A stretch of 64,000 nucleotides of DNA. Source: an uncultured Granulosicoccus sp. (GTDB taxonomy: Bacteria; Pseudomonadota; Gammaproteobacteria; Granulosicoccales; Granulosicoccaceae). The stretch is from assembly GCA_947492525.1 (NCBI GenBank), contig CANLNQ010000003.1, positions 186,001-250,000 of the forward strand, given 5' to 3'. Positions 27,321 through 36,345 of the stretch are shown piece by piece; position 1 is the first letter of the stretch; each line of letters starts with the position of its first letter. The notes beneath the pieces are model-generated. The model did no database searches and had not been told where the DNA came from. It saw only the letters and a list, made by a program, of their open reading frames with translations. A program made the position numbers and the translations under genes.

Positions 27321-28721
27321 TCAGGAGCCTGCAGCTGCCCGCAGCAGGGCATCGTGATAGCGTACACCCATTTCACGCAAGGCTGCAGCACCGAAGTGGA
27401 TGCAGGTGGTATTGCCACAGGGATAGCCGTTTGCAGGTGTCAGGTCATCATGATTGGACAGGGCCGTGTATGGGATACGGCTTGGCAGGCCGCGATGGGC
27501 GATATCCACCAGTTCCTTGCTCAATGGGTATTCCGACAGATCGCCGCGCTCATCGCTGCCGCGTGACATGGTGCCGATCACAAAGGGGATATTGCTCTCG
27601 GCACGGCGCAGATCTCCGCCACGCAGATCGGCATCGATGCTCATGCGCATCTGATAGATCAGGCGTTCCAGGTTCTGCTCGTAGCTCTCGGCGCAACGCT
27701 CGTTCGAATCGGATTCGCCTTGATGCCACAAGATGCCACGCAGGATACCGCCGGTTTCCGCCAGCGCCAGGTTGGCACGAGCAACCGCGCGATCGAACAG
27801 CCAGGTGTTGCCGAGCTCCGGATCATCGGTTGCCTGAGCGTTCCACTGACCGTTGGGGCCGTCTTCACCGTCCTTGACCTTGCAGAACGAGGAGCCGGAC
27901 CAGGCTGACGGTACCAGAACGATATCCTGCGTTGTGTCGTTCAGGGCCTCCTTGGCAAAGCTCAACCCCAGGCCGATGTATTCCAGATCCTTGCCGGAGG
28001 TATTGTTCGGGTCCAGCGGTACATGCAGAGGGTCTTCCGCAGTCGTGATGCCGGGGGCGATGACGTTCTTCGCCGGGGAGACAAAGTCCGCTTGCGTCAG
28101 GAAGATATCCTGCCGATCGTTCTTGCTCACGTTCAGTTGCTTGATACGAGGATGGGTCTCATCGGCGCCGCCCGGGAAGGCTTGTCGGGTGCCGTCACCA
28201 CTGAAGCCGACCATATTGCTCTGGCCAACCAGCAGGTATACATCAGGCGCATCGACGGGTGATACGTTGACATCCACGGTCACCGAATGGCTGTCCGTAC
28301 CATCGCTGGCCGTGACCAGAAATGAACGCTCCTGCGGCAGTATCGGCAGATCGGCAATCGCCAGCTGCAATACCAGTTCGCTGCTGTTCTCGCCAGCGTT
28401 CAGATTCTGCTGTGTGAAGCTGCTGGTAAGAAATGAGTTGTCGGCGGCGGAAGCCGCGCTGACACTGAGCTCGACGTTTTCGGCATGGCCGTTACTGCGA
28501 ACCAGCGTCAGAGGTACACGCAGTCCACTCTCGCTGCCTTCAATCAGCTGCAGATCGGCTGCGCTGTATTGCAGTTCGAAATCGCCGGTAGGCACCTTGT
28601 TGTCACCGACATTGTCGGGGGATAGCTCGTCGCTGCAGCTTGCCAGCAGCACCGCGGCTGAGAGCAGAGCGAGGCGCAACAGCTTGGTCGTCTTGTTCGG
28701 GAGGGTAATCACACTTTTCAT
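27321..28721 (-). CDS. lipoprotein sialate O-acetylesterase-like (SASA domain) protein
   Basis: 466 residues. A signal with lipobox LLASC (C29) predicts membrane anchoring. Residues about 45-155 form a beta-sandwich resembling Calx-beta or cadherin-type repeats. The rest is an SGNH-type esterase: VGQSNMVGF carries the nucleophile serine, WHQGESDSNE is the block with conserved Gln/Gly/Glu, and NTTCIHFGAAALREMG carries the catalytic histidine. It is probably an acetyl esterase acting on acetylated polysaccharide or sialic acid outside the cytoplasm. It is a close tandem paralogue of the next gene upstream. Confidence 0.88.
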   Translation of the reverse strand: MKSVITLPNKTTKLLRLALLSAAVLLASCSDELSPDNVGDNKVPTGDFELQYSAADLQLIEGSESGLRVPLTLVRSNGHAENVELSVSAASAADNSFLTSSFTQQNLNAGENSSELVLQLAIADLPILPQERSFLVTASDGTDSHSVTVDVNVSPVDAPDVYLLVGQSNMVGFSGDGTRQAFPGGADETHPRIKQLNVSKNDRQDIFLTQADFVSPAKNVIAPGITTAEDPLHVPLDPNNTSGKDLEYIGLGLSFAKEALNDTTQDIVLVPSAWSGSSFCKVKDGEDGPNGQWNAQATDDPELGNTWLFDRAVARANLALAETGGILRGILWHQGESDSNERCAESYEQNLERLIYQMRMSIDADLRGGDLRRAESNIPFVIGTMSRGSDERGDLSEYPLSKELVDIAHRGLPSRIPYTALSNHDDLTPANGYPCGNTTCIHFGAAALREMGVRYHDALLRAAAGS

Positions 28722-28846
28722 CAGGTAGGTTAAGCAAGGGCCAAGCCTATAGAGGGCCCGCTTCGGTAAAGTTGATCTGTTTCAGTCTGCAGGCAATAAA
28801 AAAGCCGGATGAAACGAGAGCTTAGTAGAGTTTGTGAACCATGCTT

Positions 28847-30385
28847 TCAATTTTCGGGCAAGAGGCCGGTGATCGCACGGTAATAACGATTGCCCATCTC
28901 ACGGTAGGCCAAAGCGCCGAAGTGGATGCACGAGCCTTCTCCGCAGCTGTATTGCGGTGGGACCAGGTCGTCATTGATGACGACATCCGACAGGGGGATC
29001 AGACTGGCTACATTACGAAGAGTTTCATCAACCATCTGCTTCGCCTCACCGAAGGGGGTCAGATCGCCACGCGCATCCGATCCCTGTGACATCGTGCCCA
29101 CGATGAACGGTATGTCGGCATCGGGTCCTCGAGCCGTCGCGCCTCGGGCATCCTGCTGGATGTTGCTGCGCAACGCACTGGCCAGTTCTGTCAGGTTGGC
29201 AGCATACGCCTGCGCACAGGCGATATCGTCCGAATCTGCCTCGCCCTGATGCCACAGAATGCCTCGCAGCACACCCTTGGTCTGGGTCAGGGCAATATTG
29301 GTGCGGGCTACCGCCCGGTCGTACAGCAAGGTGCCGCTCAGTGCGGCATTGCTCTTCGGTGTGGCGTTCCAGCCGATGCCGGGCACCACATTGGAGTCGC
29401 GCTTGCAGAATCCGGTATCTGCCCATGCCGCCGGTACCAGGTAGATGTCGGCGCTGGTATCGTTCAGAGCCGCCTTGGCAAATGACAGACCGGGGCCGAT
29501 GCGCTGGCCGGCCTTGCCGCCCAGGGTGGAGTCGAAACCGTCGTGCAAGGGGTCGAGCGCAACGGTCAGCGGCATGCCGGTCACATGGATGCTGTCCGGA
29601 TCAGTGAAATCGGTCGCGCTCTCGAAATGGCCGCGGTCGTTGCCGGTGACGTTCAGCTGCCGGATGCGCTCATCGGGGGCATCGGCTTCACCCGGCTCGG
29701 CGCGCTTGCTCTCGTCTTCGCTGAATCCCACCATGTTGCTCTGGCCGATAAGCAGATAGACATCGGGCAGGGCGGTTGGCTGGATGCTGATATCGACGGC
29801 AACACTCAGTAGTGGGGTCGCTCCATTGCTGGCCGTCACGACCAGTGTTCTGGTCTGCGGCTGTATGGGCCTTGGGCCAATGGCAAGCTGCATGTTCAGT
29901 GTGCTGGACGTTTCATTGGCACTGAGCACAGCATCGGAAAACGCCAGTGAGGTGTAGTCGCGCCGGTCAGCTTCCTGAATGCTGGCCGAGAGCTGGATGG
30001 TAGCGGGTGCGCCAGACAGGCGTACAAGGTTGACCGGAACGGCGATGGCATCGGCCGCGCCTTCGATCAGCTCGATGGGCCCGTTGCCGATCTGCAGGGA
30101 GATCAGATCGTTCGCCGCACTGCCATCGGTGCCCGATGGTGGCAGGCTCTCGATATCAGACGGGGTGTCCGTGTTTCCGCTCGTGTCGGTATTCAGGTCG
30201 CTGTCGCAGGCAGCCAGCCACAGGAGCAATCCAACGCCTGCCAGCAGTCGAGCCAGGCGACGGCCTTGGCGTTGCCCACGATGACTTGCCGCGCAGGATG
30301 TTCCGGCGCGCAGCAAATGCAATGAACGGACGAGGGACGATGCCTGTCGACCGGCAGTGTTGGACGAGATGACGATGAACCTCAT
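28847..30385 (-). CDS. lipoprotein sialate O-acetylesterase-like (SASA domain) protein, paralogue
   Basis: 512 residues, the same architecture as the downstream neighbour: lipobox LAAC (C60), beta-sandwich, then an SGNH esterase with IGQSNMVGF, WHQGEADSDD and EGSCIHFGALAYREMG. The N terminus before the lipobox is unusually long (about 45 residues), so the start may be misplaced, but no other ATG is in frame. Tandem duplication with diverged lengths suggests two related acetylated substrates. With the xylanase at the window end, xylan-type glycans are a possible target (inference). Confidence 0.87.
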   Translation of the reverse strand: MRFIVISSNTAGRQASSLVRSLHLLRAGTSCAASHRGQRQGRRLARLLAGVGLLLWLAACDSDLNTDTSGNTDTPSDIESLPPSGTDGSAANDLISLQIGNGPIELIEGAADAIAVPVNLVRLSGAPATIQLSASIQEADRRDYTSLAFSDAVLSANETSSTLNMQLAIGPRPIQPQTRTLVVTASNGATPLLSVAVDISIQPTALPDVYLLIGQSNMVGFSEDESKRAEPGEADAPDERIRQLNVTGNDRGHFESATDFTDPDSIHVTGMPLTVALDPLHDGFDSTLGGKAGQRIGPGLSFAKAALNDTSADIYLVPAAWADTGFCKRDSNVVPGIGWNATPKSNAALSGTLLYDRAVARTNIALTQTKGVLRGILWHQGEADSDDIACAQAYAANLTELASALRSNIQQDARGATARGPDADIPFIVGTMSQGSDARGDLTPFGEAKQMVDETLRNVASLIPLSDVVINDDLVPPQYSCGEGSCIHFGALAYREMGNRYYRAITGLLPEN

Positions 30386-30695
30386 GGGTGTAATGGAAGC
30401 AAGCAGACTGTCTTTTCGGGCGAAGTTGTCACGCAGGCTGGCAGCAGGGTAGATCGCTGATCGCCCCTCGGGACAGGTAGTGATTCGGAATGCGGCGGAG
30501 TCTATCAGAGAGAGGGCTGAAAGCTGTGGTATTGGTACCCAACTATCTACAATGCAACAGATTATTACGTTATGAACGTGAAAGGAATGTGTCGTTGCCG
30601 TGTTCTTTTGAACTGCTGCTTTGCCATGGTGTCATGTTAAGGTTGGGGTTAGTCGCCACTTCATTAATCACCGGGGTCAACCGTTAACTAGTCTC
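30386..30695. other. divergent promoter gap before the antiporter operon
   Basis: 310 bases between the divergent esterase gene and the mrpE-like gene. It must contain promoters for both directions, but I see no clear paired -35/-10 boxes, palindrome or riboswitch. The mrpE-like start has no obvious ribosome site. No tandem repeat is present here, in contrast to the co-directional and convergent gaps. Confidence 0.55.
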
Positions 30696-31196
30696 ATGAC
30701 ACAACTCTTCAGGCTGACAGCCACAATGGTATGCCTCTGGCTACTGTTGTCGGGACTGTTCAAGGCGCAGCTACTCATTCTCGGCGTGATTTCGGTGGCG
30801 CTAGTCGTGTGGCTTTCCTATCGCATGCGGGTGCTCGAACACCGGGGCCAGCCGGTCTTCTTCCGCTTTCTGCATATCCTCGAGTACTGGGGGTGGTTAC
30901 TTCACCAGATCTTTCTGAGTAACGTGGACGTATCGCGCCGCGTCTGGTCGCGGGAGCTGGACATCAAGCCGACCCTGCGACGCGTCACCGCCACGCCCGA
31001 TACCGAACTGGGACGCGTGATCTACGCCAACTCGATTACACTCACGCCGGGCACCACGACGATCAATTTCACGCCTTCCGACGAAATTCTGGTGCATGCG
31101 TTGCACGAGGACACGCTGGCAGAGCTGGAACGGGGCGAGATGGCAGCCCATGTTCGCGACGTCGAACCCCATCTGCATTTCAGACGAGATCGCTGA
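30696..31196 (+). CDS. mrpE: Mrp-type Na+/H+ antiporter subunit E
   Basis: 166 residues. Two N-terminal membrane helices are followed by a cytoplasmic domain with the family motif YANSITLTPGTTTINFT. MrpE/MnhE is the first gene of this operon, as in Mbh-type modules. It contributes to the multi-subunit cation/proton antiporter in the inner membrane. ATG 30696 begins the family N terminus; a longer in-frame start at 30621 adds only non-family sequence. Two bases separate it from mrpF. Confidence 0.92.
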   Translation: MTQLFRLTATMVCLWLLLSGLFKAQLLILGVISVALVVWLSYRMRVLEHRGQPVFFRFLHILEYWGWLLHQIFLSNVDVSRRVWSRELDIKPTLRRVTATPDTELGRVIYANSITLTPGTTTINFTPSDEILVHALHEDTLAELERGEMAAHVRDVEPHLHFRRDR

Positions 31197-31197
31197 C

Positions 31198-31479
31198 ATG
31201 TTCATAGCTGTCACCATTGCGCTGCTTATCACCATGGCGCTGACACTGGCCCGTGCGTTGCTCGGTCCGACCCTGTTCGACCGCCTGCTGGCGGTGAACT
31301 CCTTCGGCACCAAGACGGTATTGCTCATTGCCGTACATGGCTTCATGACCGGCCGTCCCGACTTTCTCGATATTGCCCTGGTCTATTCCTTGATCAACTT
31401 CATCGGCACCATCGCGGTGCTCAAGTTCTTCGAATACGACGATCTGGGTAGTGGCGCTTATCAAGAGGATGATTTCTGA
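31198..31479 (+). CDS. mrpF: Mrp-type Na+/H+ antiporter subunit F
   Basis: 93 residues, three membrane helices, with the conserved RALLGPTLFDRLLAVNSFGTKTVLLI segment and the DIALVYSLINFIGTIAVLKF C-terminal helix of MrpF/MnhF. The stop overlaps the ATG of mrpG. MrpF is a small membrane subunit of the antiporter. Confidence 0.93.
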   Translation: MFIAVTIALLITMALTLARALLGPTLFDRLLAVNSFGTKTVLLIAVHGFMTGRPDFLDIALVYSLINFIGTIAVLKFFEYDDLGSGAYQEDDF

Positions 31480-31958
31480 TGTTGGACTGGCTGGTTTGGG
31501 GCGTAAGCTGGATTCTGCTGTTGATCGGTTGCGTGTTCGTGGTGACCGGTGCGGTGGGCATGATTCGCATGCCCGATCTCTACACGCGGCTGCATGCCGC
31601 CAGTGTGACCGACACCGGGGGGGCCATCTTCATTTCACTGGCGCTGATACTGCAGTCGGTGTTCGTCTTCGGTAGTGCCATGGCGGCCATCAAGGTGCTG
31701 TTGATCATGTTCTTCACCCTGTTCACGGCGCCGACAGCGTCGCATGCTCTGGCCAAGACGGCCTTGCTGTGCGGACAGGTGCCGCTGGGTGTCGATGGCA
31801 AGCCCATTCTGGATTCACCGGAAGAGGCTACGCTGCTGGCACGCTCGCGTTCGGTCGACTACAAGTCAGGGCAGGATGCGGTCGAGATACTCGAAGAGAC
31901 ACGGCGGCACAAGCGGGAGCGGGTGCAGGGCCAGGACGACGATGGAGATGACGATTGA
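31479..31958 (+). CDS. mrpG: Mrp-type Na+/H+ antiporter subunit G
   Basis: 159 residues. Three helices carry the MrpG motif GMIRMPDLYTRLHAASVTDTGGA; the C-terminal 50 residues are an acidic, charged cytoplasmic tail longer than usual for MrpG. Start and stop overlap the neighbouring genes (TGATG), so translation is coupled along the operon. Confidence 0.93.
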   Translation: MLDWLVWGVSWILLLIGCVFVVTGAVGMIRMPDLYTRLHAASVTDTGGAIFISLALILQSVFVFGSAMAAIKVLLIMFFTLFTAPTASHALAKTALLCGQVPLGVDGKPILDSPEEATLLARSRSVDYKSGQDAVEILEETRRHKRERVQGQDDDGDDD

Positions 31959-32569
31959 TGGATACGCTCATCGTTCTGGTACTGCTGACCTTCCTGGCCA
32001 TCACGGCCATCGGCATCATCGTCCTGCGTGATCTGCTGGGGGCCGTCATCCTGCTGGGCCTCTACAGTCTGACGGCTGCAGGCGCCTTCGTGGTCATGGA
32101 TGCGGTGGATGTGGCCTTCACCGAGGCCGCTGTGGGAGCGGGCATCTCCACCATCCTGTTTCTGGGGGCGTTGTCGTTCACCAAGCACGAACAGAAGCCG
32201 CGCGGCCATGACAGCTGGGTGGCGCTGATCTTCGTGGTCGTCACGGGCGGCCTGCTGATCTATGGCACGCTGGACATGCCGCATTACGGCAGTCCCGACT
32301 CGCCTTCGCAGACACACCCGGAACTGGCGGTACGCTACGTTCAGGAGTCGGGCAGCGAAGTCGGGCCACCCAATATCGTCACCTCGGTACTGGCCAGCTA
32401 TCGTGGCTATGACACCCTGGGCGAGACGGTCGTGGTGTTCGCCGCAGGGGTGGCTGTTCTGAGTCTGCTGGGGCTGCGACGTCGTCGCCCCGAGGATGAA
32501 GCTCCGGAGGATGCACCCGGCGATATCCCGGCTGCCGATCCGCAGGACAACCCACGCCGCAACGTCTGA
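31958..32569 (+). CDS. DUF4040/MrpA-C-terminal-like antiporter subunit (MbhD-MbhE type)
   Basis: 203 residues with about six helices. The first three (RDLLGAVILLGLYSLTAAGAFVVMDAVDVAFTEAAVGAGISTILF) match DUF4040, the region forming the C-terminal part of large MrpA proteins and the separate MbhD subunit. The later part (VTSVLASYRGYDTLGETVVVFAAGVAVLSLLG) matches the following MbhE-type segment. Thus the small proton-path modules of MrpA are present as a separate fused gene while the large ND5-like part of MrpA is missing. A proline- and acid-rich cytoplasmic tail closes the protein. Confidence 0.85.
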   Translation: MDTLIVLVLLTFLAITAIGIIVLRDLLGAVILLGLYSLTAAGAFVVMDAVDVAFTEAAVGAGISTILFLGALSFTKHEQKPRGHDSWVALIFVVVTGGLLIYGTLDMPHYGSPDSPSQTHPELAVRYVQESGSEVGPPNIVTSVLASYRGYDTLGETVVVFAAGVAVLSLLGLRRRRPEDEAPEDAPGDIPAADPQDNPRRNV

Positions 32570-32604
32570 ACACTGTCAACGGACAATTTTCTGAGTAACT
32601 GCTT

Positions 32605-33033
32605 GTGAAACTCTATCCACGTCAACGCCATCGTGTGCTGCAGGTTGTGACCAAGTTGGTCATACCCTTCGTGCTCATGTTCGGTCTTTATGTGCAGTTC
32701 CACGGAGACTACGGTCCCGGTGGAGGCTTTCAGGCCGGCGTCATCTTTGCCAGTGCCTTCATTCTGCATGGGCTGATCTTCGGTCTCAAGCGCACACGGG
32801 ATGTGCTTTCACCGACGGTTCTGCGTTTCATGATGGCCTCCGGCGTACTGCTGTATGCCGGCACCGGATTGGTGACCATGCTGTTCGGTGGGGAACTGCT
32901 CAACTACAGTGTGCTGGCACACGAGCCGACGCACGGGCAGCACTGGGGGATATTCGCCGTCGAACTGGGTGTGGGTATCACTGTCACCGGCGTGATGATC
33001 ACGCTCTTCTACGGATTTGCCAGCAAACGATGA
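32605..33033 (+). CDS. mrpB: Mrp-type Na+/H+ antiporter subunit B
   Basis: 142 residues, four helices, with the family motif FHGDYGPGGGFQAGVIFASAFIL. Start is GTG 32605. MrpB is a core membrane subunit that in complex structures sits beside MrpC and the MrpA C-terminal region. The stop overlaps mrpC by four bases. Confidence 0.93.
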   Translation: MKLYPRQRHRVLQVVTKLVIPFVLMFGLYVQFHGDYGPGGGFQAGVIFASAFILHGLIFGLKRTRDVLSPTVLRFMMASGVLLYAGTGLVTMLFGGELLNYSVLAHEPTHGQHWGIFAVELGVGITVTGVMITLFYGFASKR

Positions 33034-33398
33034 GTCAGCTAATCGGACTCTACAGCTACTGGATTGTCATCGTGCTGATGATGGCAGGCCTGTACATCAT
33101 GATCGCGCGCTACAACCTGGTGAAGAAGATCATTGGCTTGAGCCTGTTCCAGACCTCGATCTTCTATCTCTACATCACGATGAGCAAGATCGAAGGGGGC
33201 ACTGCACCGATTCTGGTCGAAGATGCGGACTATGTGTATTCCAATCCCTTGCCTCATGTCCTGATCCTGACCGCCATCGTGGTCGGCGTGGCAACCAGTG
33301 CGGTTGCTCTGGCGCTGATCGTGCGTATCTATGAAAGCTACGGAACCATAGAGGAAGACGAACTGAAAGCCATCGAAGCTGCGGAGCCTGACGCCTGA
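33030..33398 (+). CDS. mrpC: Mrp-type Na+/H+ antiporter subunit C
   Basis: 122 residues; three helices of the NuoK-like MrpC family (YIMIARYNLVKKIIGLSLFQTSIFYLYITMS and LPHVLILTAIVVGVATSAVALALIVRIYE). The conserved glutamate of NuoK-like proteins is not obvious in helix two, where sequence is LFQTSIFYLY. Its acidic tail is short. It overlaps both neighbours by one to four bases. Confidence 0.92.
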   Translation: MSQLIGLYSYWIVIVLMMAGLYIMIARYNLVKKIIGLSLFQTSIFYLYITMSKIEGGTAPILVEDADYVYSNPLPHVLILTAIVVGVATSAVALALIVRIYESYGTIEEDELKAIEAAEPDA

Positions 33399-34885
33399 TG
33401 ATTGATCAGTTTCCCGCCTTGCAGATCATGGTAACCCTGGTTGCCGCACCGATCTGCGTGATGATTCGCAACCCCAGATGGTCTTGGGTCTGCGCCATGG
33501 TGGCCAACACCTTTGCCTTCCTGGTCTCCCTGGTGTTGCTCGACAAGGTACTGGACGACGGCGTCATTCGTTACGCCGTGGGTGGCTGGGCCGCCCCCAG
33601 TGGCATCGAGTACTACATCGATGCAATGAATGCTGCCGTCCTGGTGCTGGTATCCGGGATCAGTGCCGTGGTACTGCTGTATGCCTATCGCAGTGTCGCC
33701 AAGTCGGTGCCGGCGGAGAAGCATTATCTGTTCTATACCGCCTGGATGATGTGTGTGACCGGCCTGCTGGGGATCGTGATTACCGGCGACGCCTTCAATG
33801 TCTTCGTGTTTCTGGAAATCAGCTCGTTGTCCATGTACACGTTGATTTCCTTCGGACAGGATCGACGGGCACTGACGGCCAGCTTCCGTTACCTGGTGCT
33901 CGGCAGTGTCGGCGCCTCGTTCATCCTGATCGGTATCGGTTTTCTGTATGCCGCCACCGGCACACTGAACATGAGTGACCTGGCGGTGCGCATTCCGGAG
34001 AGCGAATCGCAGCGCGCGGTGCTGGTTGCCTTCAGTTTTCTGACCATGGGCGTGCTGATCAAATCGGCGGTCTTCCCCCTGCATGCCTGGTTGCCCAATG
34101 CCTATACCCATGCTCCGGTTGCGGTAACCGCATTTCTGGCGGGAACGGCAACCAAGGTATCCCTCTACGTGTTGCTGCGTTTTTTCTTCAGCGTCTTCGG
34201 CAAGGACTACAGCTTCGGGCAGCACCTGCTCAACGGTGTGTTGTTGCCGGCAGCCGTGGCAGGCTTCGTACTGATGTCGCTGGTCGCCATCTTCCAGAAC
34301 GACCTGCGGCGCATGCTGGCCTATTCGAGCGTGGCGCAGGTGGGCTACATCGTGGCAGGTTTCAGTCTCGCCACCCAGTCGGGTCTGACGGCCGGTATCG
34401 TGCACGTGGTCAATCACGGCATGGTCAAGGCCTGCCTGTTCATGGCGGTGGGCTGCATCCTGTATCGCGTCGGCCATGTCCATACCCCCTCACTGGACAA
34501 TCTGCTCAAACGCATGCCGTTTACCTGCGTGGCCTTCATCATCTCCGGCCTGGGCCTGATCGGTGTACCTCTGACCGTCGGTTTCGTCAGCAAGTTCACC
34601 CTGATCCAGGCGTCTCTCGAGAAAGGCTGGTGGGCCATTGCGGCATTGGTGCTGCTGAGCTCGCTGATGGCCATCGTCTACGTGGGACGGGTCATCGAGA
34701 TCATGGTCTTTCGCCGTTCGCGCGAAACCGGACCCGAGTCCAGTGGTATGAGTGAAGCACCTCTGAGCATGCTCATTCCCCTGTACGTGCTCGTCGGGGT
34801 GAGCCTGTATTTCGGTATCAACGGCAGTGCCACTCTTGAGGTGGCCGGTCAAGCTGCCACGTATCTGCTTGGTGGTCTGCAATGA
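33398..34885 (+). CDS. mrpD: Mrp-type antiporter subunit D (proton-conducting, first copy)
   Basis: 495 residues with about fourteen helices of the NuoM/MrpD family. Visible hallmarks are the FLEISSLSMYTLISFG segment with the conserved glutamate of helix five, the lysine in GVLIKSAVFPLHAWLPNAYTHAPVAVTAFLAG, and LRRMLAYSSVAQVGYI. It is a proton-translocating subunit. Three such paralogues are present in this operon. ATG 33398 overlaps mrpC. Confidence 0.93.
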   Translation: MIDQFPALQIMVTLVAAPICVMIRNPRWSWVCAMVANTFAFLVSLVLLDKVLDDGVIRYAVGGWAAPSGIEYYIDAMNAAVLVLVSGISAVVLLYAYRSVAKSVPAEKHYLFYTAWMMCVTGLLGIVITGDAFNVFVFLEISSLSMYTLISFGQDRRALTASFRYLVLGSVGASFILIGIGFLYAATGTLNMSDLAVRIPESESQRAVLVAFSFLTMGVLIKSAVFPLHAWLPNAYTHAPVAVTAFLAGTATKVSLYVLLRFFFSVFGKDYSFGQHLLNGVLLPAAVAGFVLMSLVAIFQNDLRRMLAYSSVAQVGYIVAGFSLATQSGLTAGIVHVVNHGMVKACLFMAVGCILYRVGHVHTPSLDNLLKRMPFTCVAFIISGLGLIGVPLTVGFVSKFTLIQASLEKGWWAIAALVLLSSLMAIVYVGRVIEIMVFRRSRETGPESSGMSEAPLSMLIPLYVLVGVSLYFGINGSATLEVAGQAATYLLGGLQ

Positions 34886-36345
34886 ATCCGCTCTGGACCC
34901 TGGTACCGCCGCTGGCGGTCATTCCATTCATCCTGCTGTTCGGTGAAAGACGCAAGAACCTGCGTGAAGGTTCGATCATCATCGCCGGCCTGTTCCTGCT
35001 GCTGATCAACAACAGCATCTACAGTGACGTGATTGCAGGCATCCCGGTAGAGAGTGGCGAAGTGGCCTTGCTGGCCAACTTCTCGCTGAAGCTCTCGGCC
35101 GAACCCATGGGGGTTGTCTTCGGGTTGCTGGCCAGCTTTCTCTGGGTGGTCACCACCGTCTACAGCATCGGCTACATGCGCGGTCATCACGAGATCAATC
35201 AGACACGCTTCTATGTGTGCTTCGCCATTGCGCTGGCCGCGGTCATGGGCGCTGCCTACGCGGACAATCTGCTGACCCTGTTCGTCGCCTACGAGGTCAT
35301 CACGATCTCCACCTATCCGCTGGTCACGCATGCCGGTGGTGATGGTGCCCGCAAGGCAGGTCGCGTGTACCTGGGTATCCTGATGGGGACATCCATCGGC
35401 TTTCTGTTGCCTGCCATCGTGTGGGTGGCTGCGGCAGCCGGCACGCTGGATTTCGTGCCAGGTGGGGTACTGGCCGATGCCGGTATCGGCAAGGGGGCCA
35501 TGGCTGTGTTGCTGGCGCTGTTCCTGTTCGGTATCGCCAAGGCCGGCATCATGCCATTTCATCGCTGGCTGCCTGCGGCGATGGTTGCGCCGACACCGGT
35601 CAGTGCATTGCTGCATGCGGTGGCCGTGGTCAAGACCGGTGTGTTCAGTGTGCTGAAGATCGTTACCTATACCTTCGGTATCGACACCGTGACCGTGGCA
35701 GGGGCTGCGCAATGGTTGCTGCCCGTTGCCGCCTTCACGGTGCTGGCTGCCTCCATCGTGGCGTTCACCAAGGACAATCTGAAGGCAAGGCTGGCCTATT
35801 CGACCATCAGTCAATTGTCCTACATTCTGCTGGCAGCCTTGCTGGCCACGGTCATGTCGGTCAGTGGCGGGGTGCTGCATATCGTCATGCACGCCTTTGG
35901 CAAGATCACCCTGTTCTTCTGTGCCGGGGCCATCATGGTCGCGCTGCACAAGTCGGAAATCTCGAAGATGAATGGCATCGGCCGACGCATGCCGTTGACC
36001 ATGGGCGCATTCTTCATCGGCGCTATCAGTATCATCGGGCTGCCGCCCACCGGCGGATCCTGGAGTAAATTGCTGATTGCCGGTGGCTCGCTGGACAGTG
36101 GCACGATCCTGTGGGTCTCGGTGCTGATGCTCAGCACGCTATTGAACATAGCCTATCTGCTGCCCATTCCGCTTCGAGCCTTTCTCAAACCGGATCCTGA
36201 CCTGAAACCCGGTGAAACAGCTTCCTGGCAGGAAGCACCGTATGCCTGTCTGTGGGCGATTGCGCTCACGACGACCGGCTGTGTCCTGCTGTTTCTTTTT
36301 CCGCGTCCGCTGACCGAACTGATCGGACTGATCCAATGGCGATGA
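34882..36345 (+). CDS. Mrp-type antiporter subunit D paralogue (second copy)
   Basis: 487 residues, same family as the preceding gene: VAYEVITISTYPLVTHAGG with the helix-five glutamate, KAGIMPFHRWLPAAMVAPTPVSALLHAVAVVKTGVFSV and LKARLAYSTISQLSYI. It resembles the NuoM/NuoL-like branch with HAVAVVK typical of L/D-type subunits. It overlaps the upstream gene by four bases. With no large MrpA present, this paralogue or the third copy may do its job (inference). Confidence 0.9.
   Translation: MNPLWTLVPPLAVIPFILLFGERRKNLREGSIIIAGLFLLLINNSIYSDVIAGIPVESGEVALLANFSLKLSAEPMGVVFGLLASFLWVVTTVYSIGYMRGHHEINQTRFYVCFAIALAAVMGAAYADNLLTLFVAYEVITISTYPLVTHAGGDGARKAGRVYLGILMGTSIGFLLPAIVWVAAAAGTLDFVPGGVLADAGIGKGAMAVLLALFLFGIAKAGIMPFHRWLPAAMVAPTPVSALLHAVAVVKTGVFSVLKIVTYTFGIDTVTVAGAAQWLLPVAAFTVLAASIVAFTKDNLKARLAYSTISQLSYILLAALLATVMSVSGGVLHIVMHAFGKITLFFCAGAIMVALHKSEISKMNGIGRRMPLTMGAFFIGAISIIGLPPTGGSWSKLLIAGGSLDSGTILWVSVLMLSTLLNIAYLLPIPLRAFLKPDPDLKPGETASWQEAPYACLWAIALTTTGCVLLFLFPRPLTELIGLIQWR

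Noticed and set aside
34849-35949. Long His/Gln-rich minus-strand frame opposite antiporter genes
   Set aside because: Antisense of hydrophobic-helix coding sequence gives His/Gln/Asp-rich frames; similar shadows at 33338-34483 and 42373-43812.
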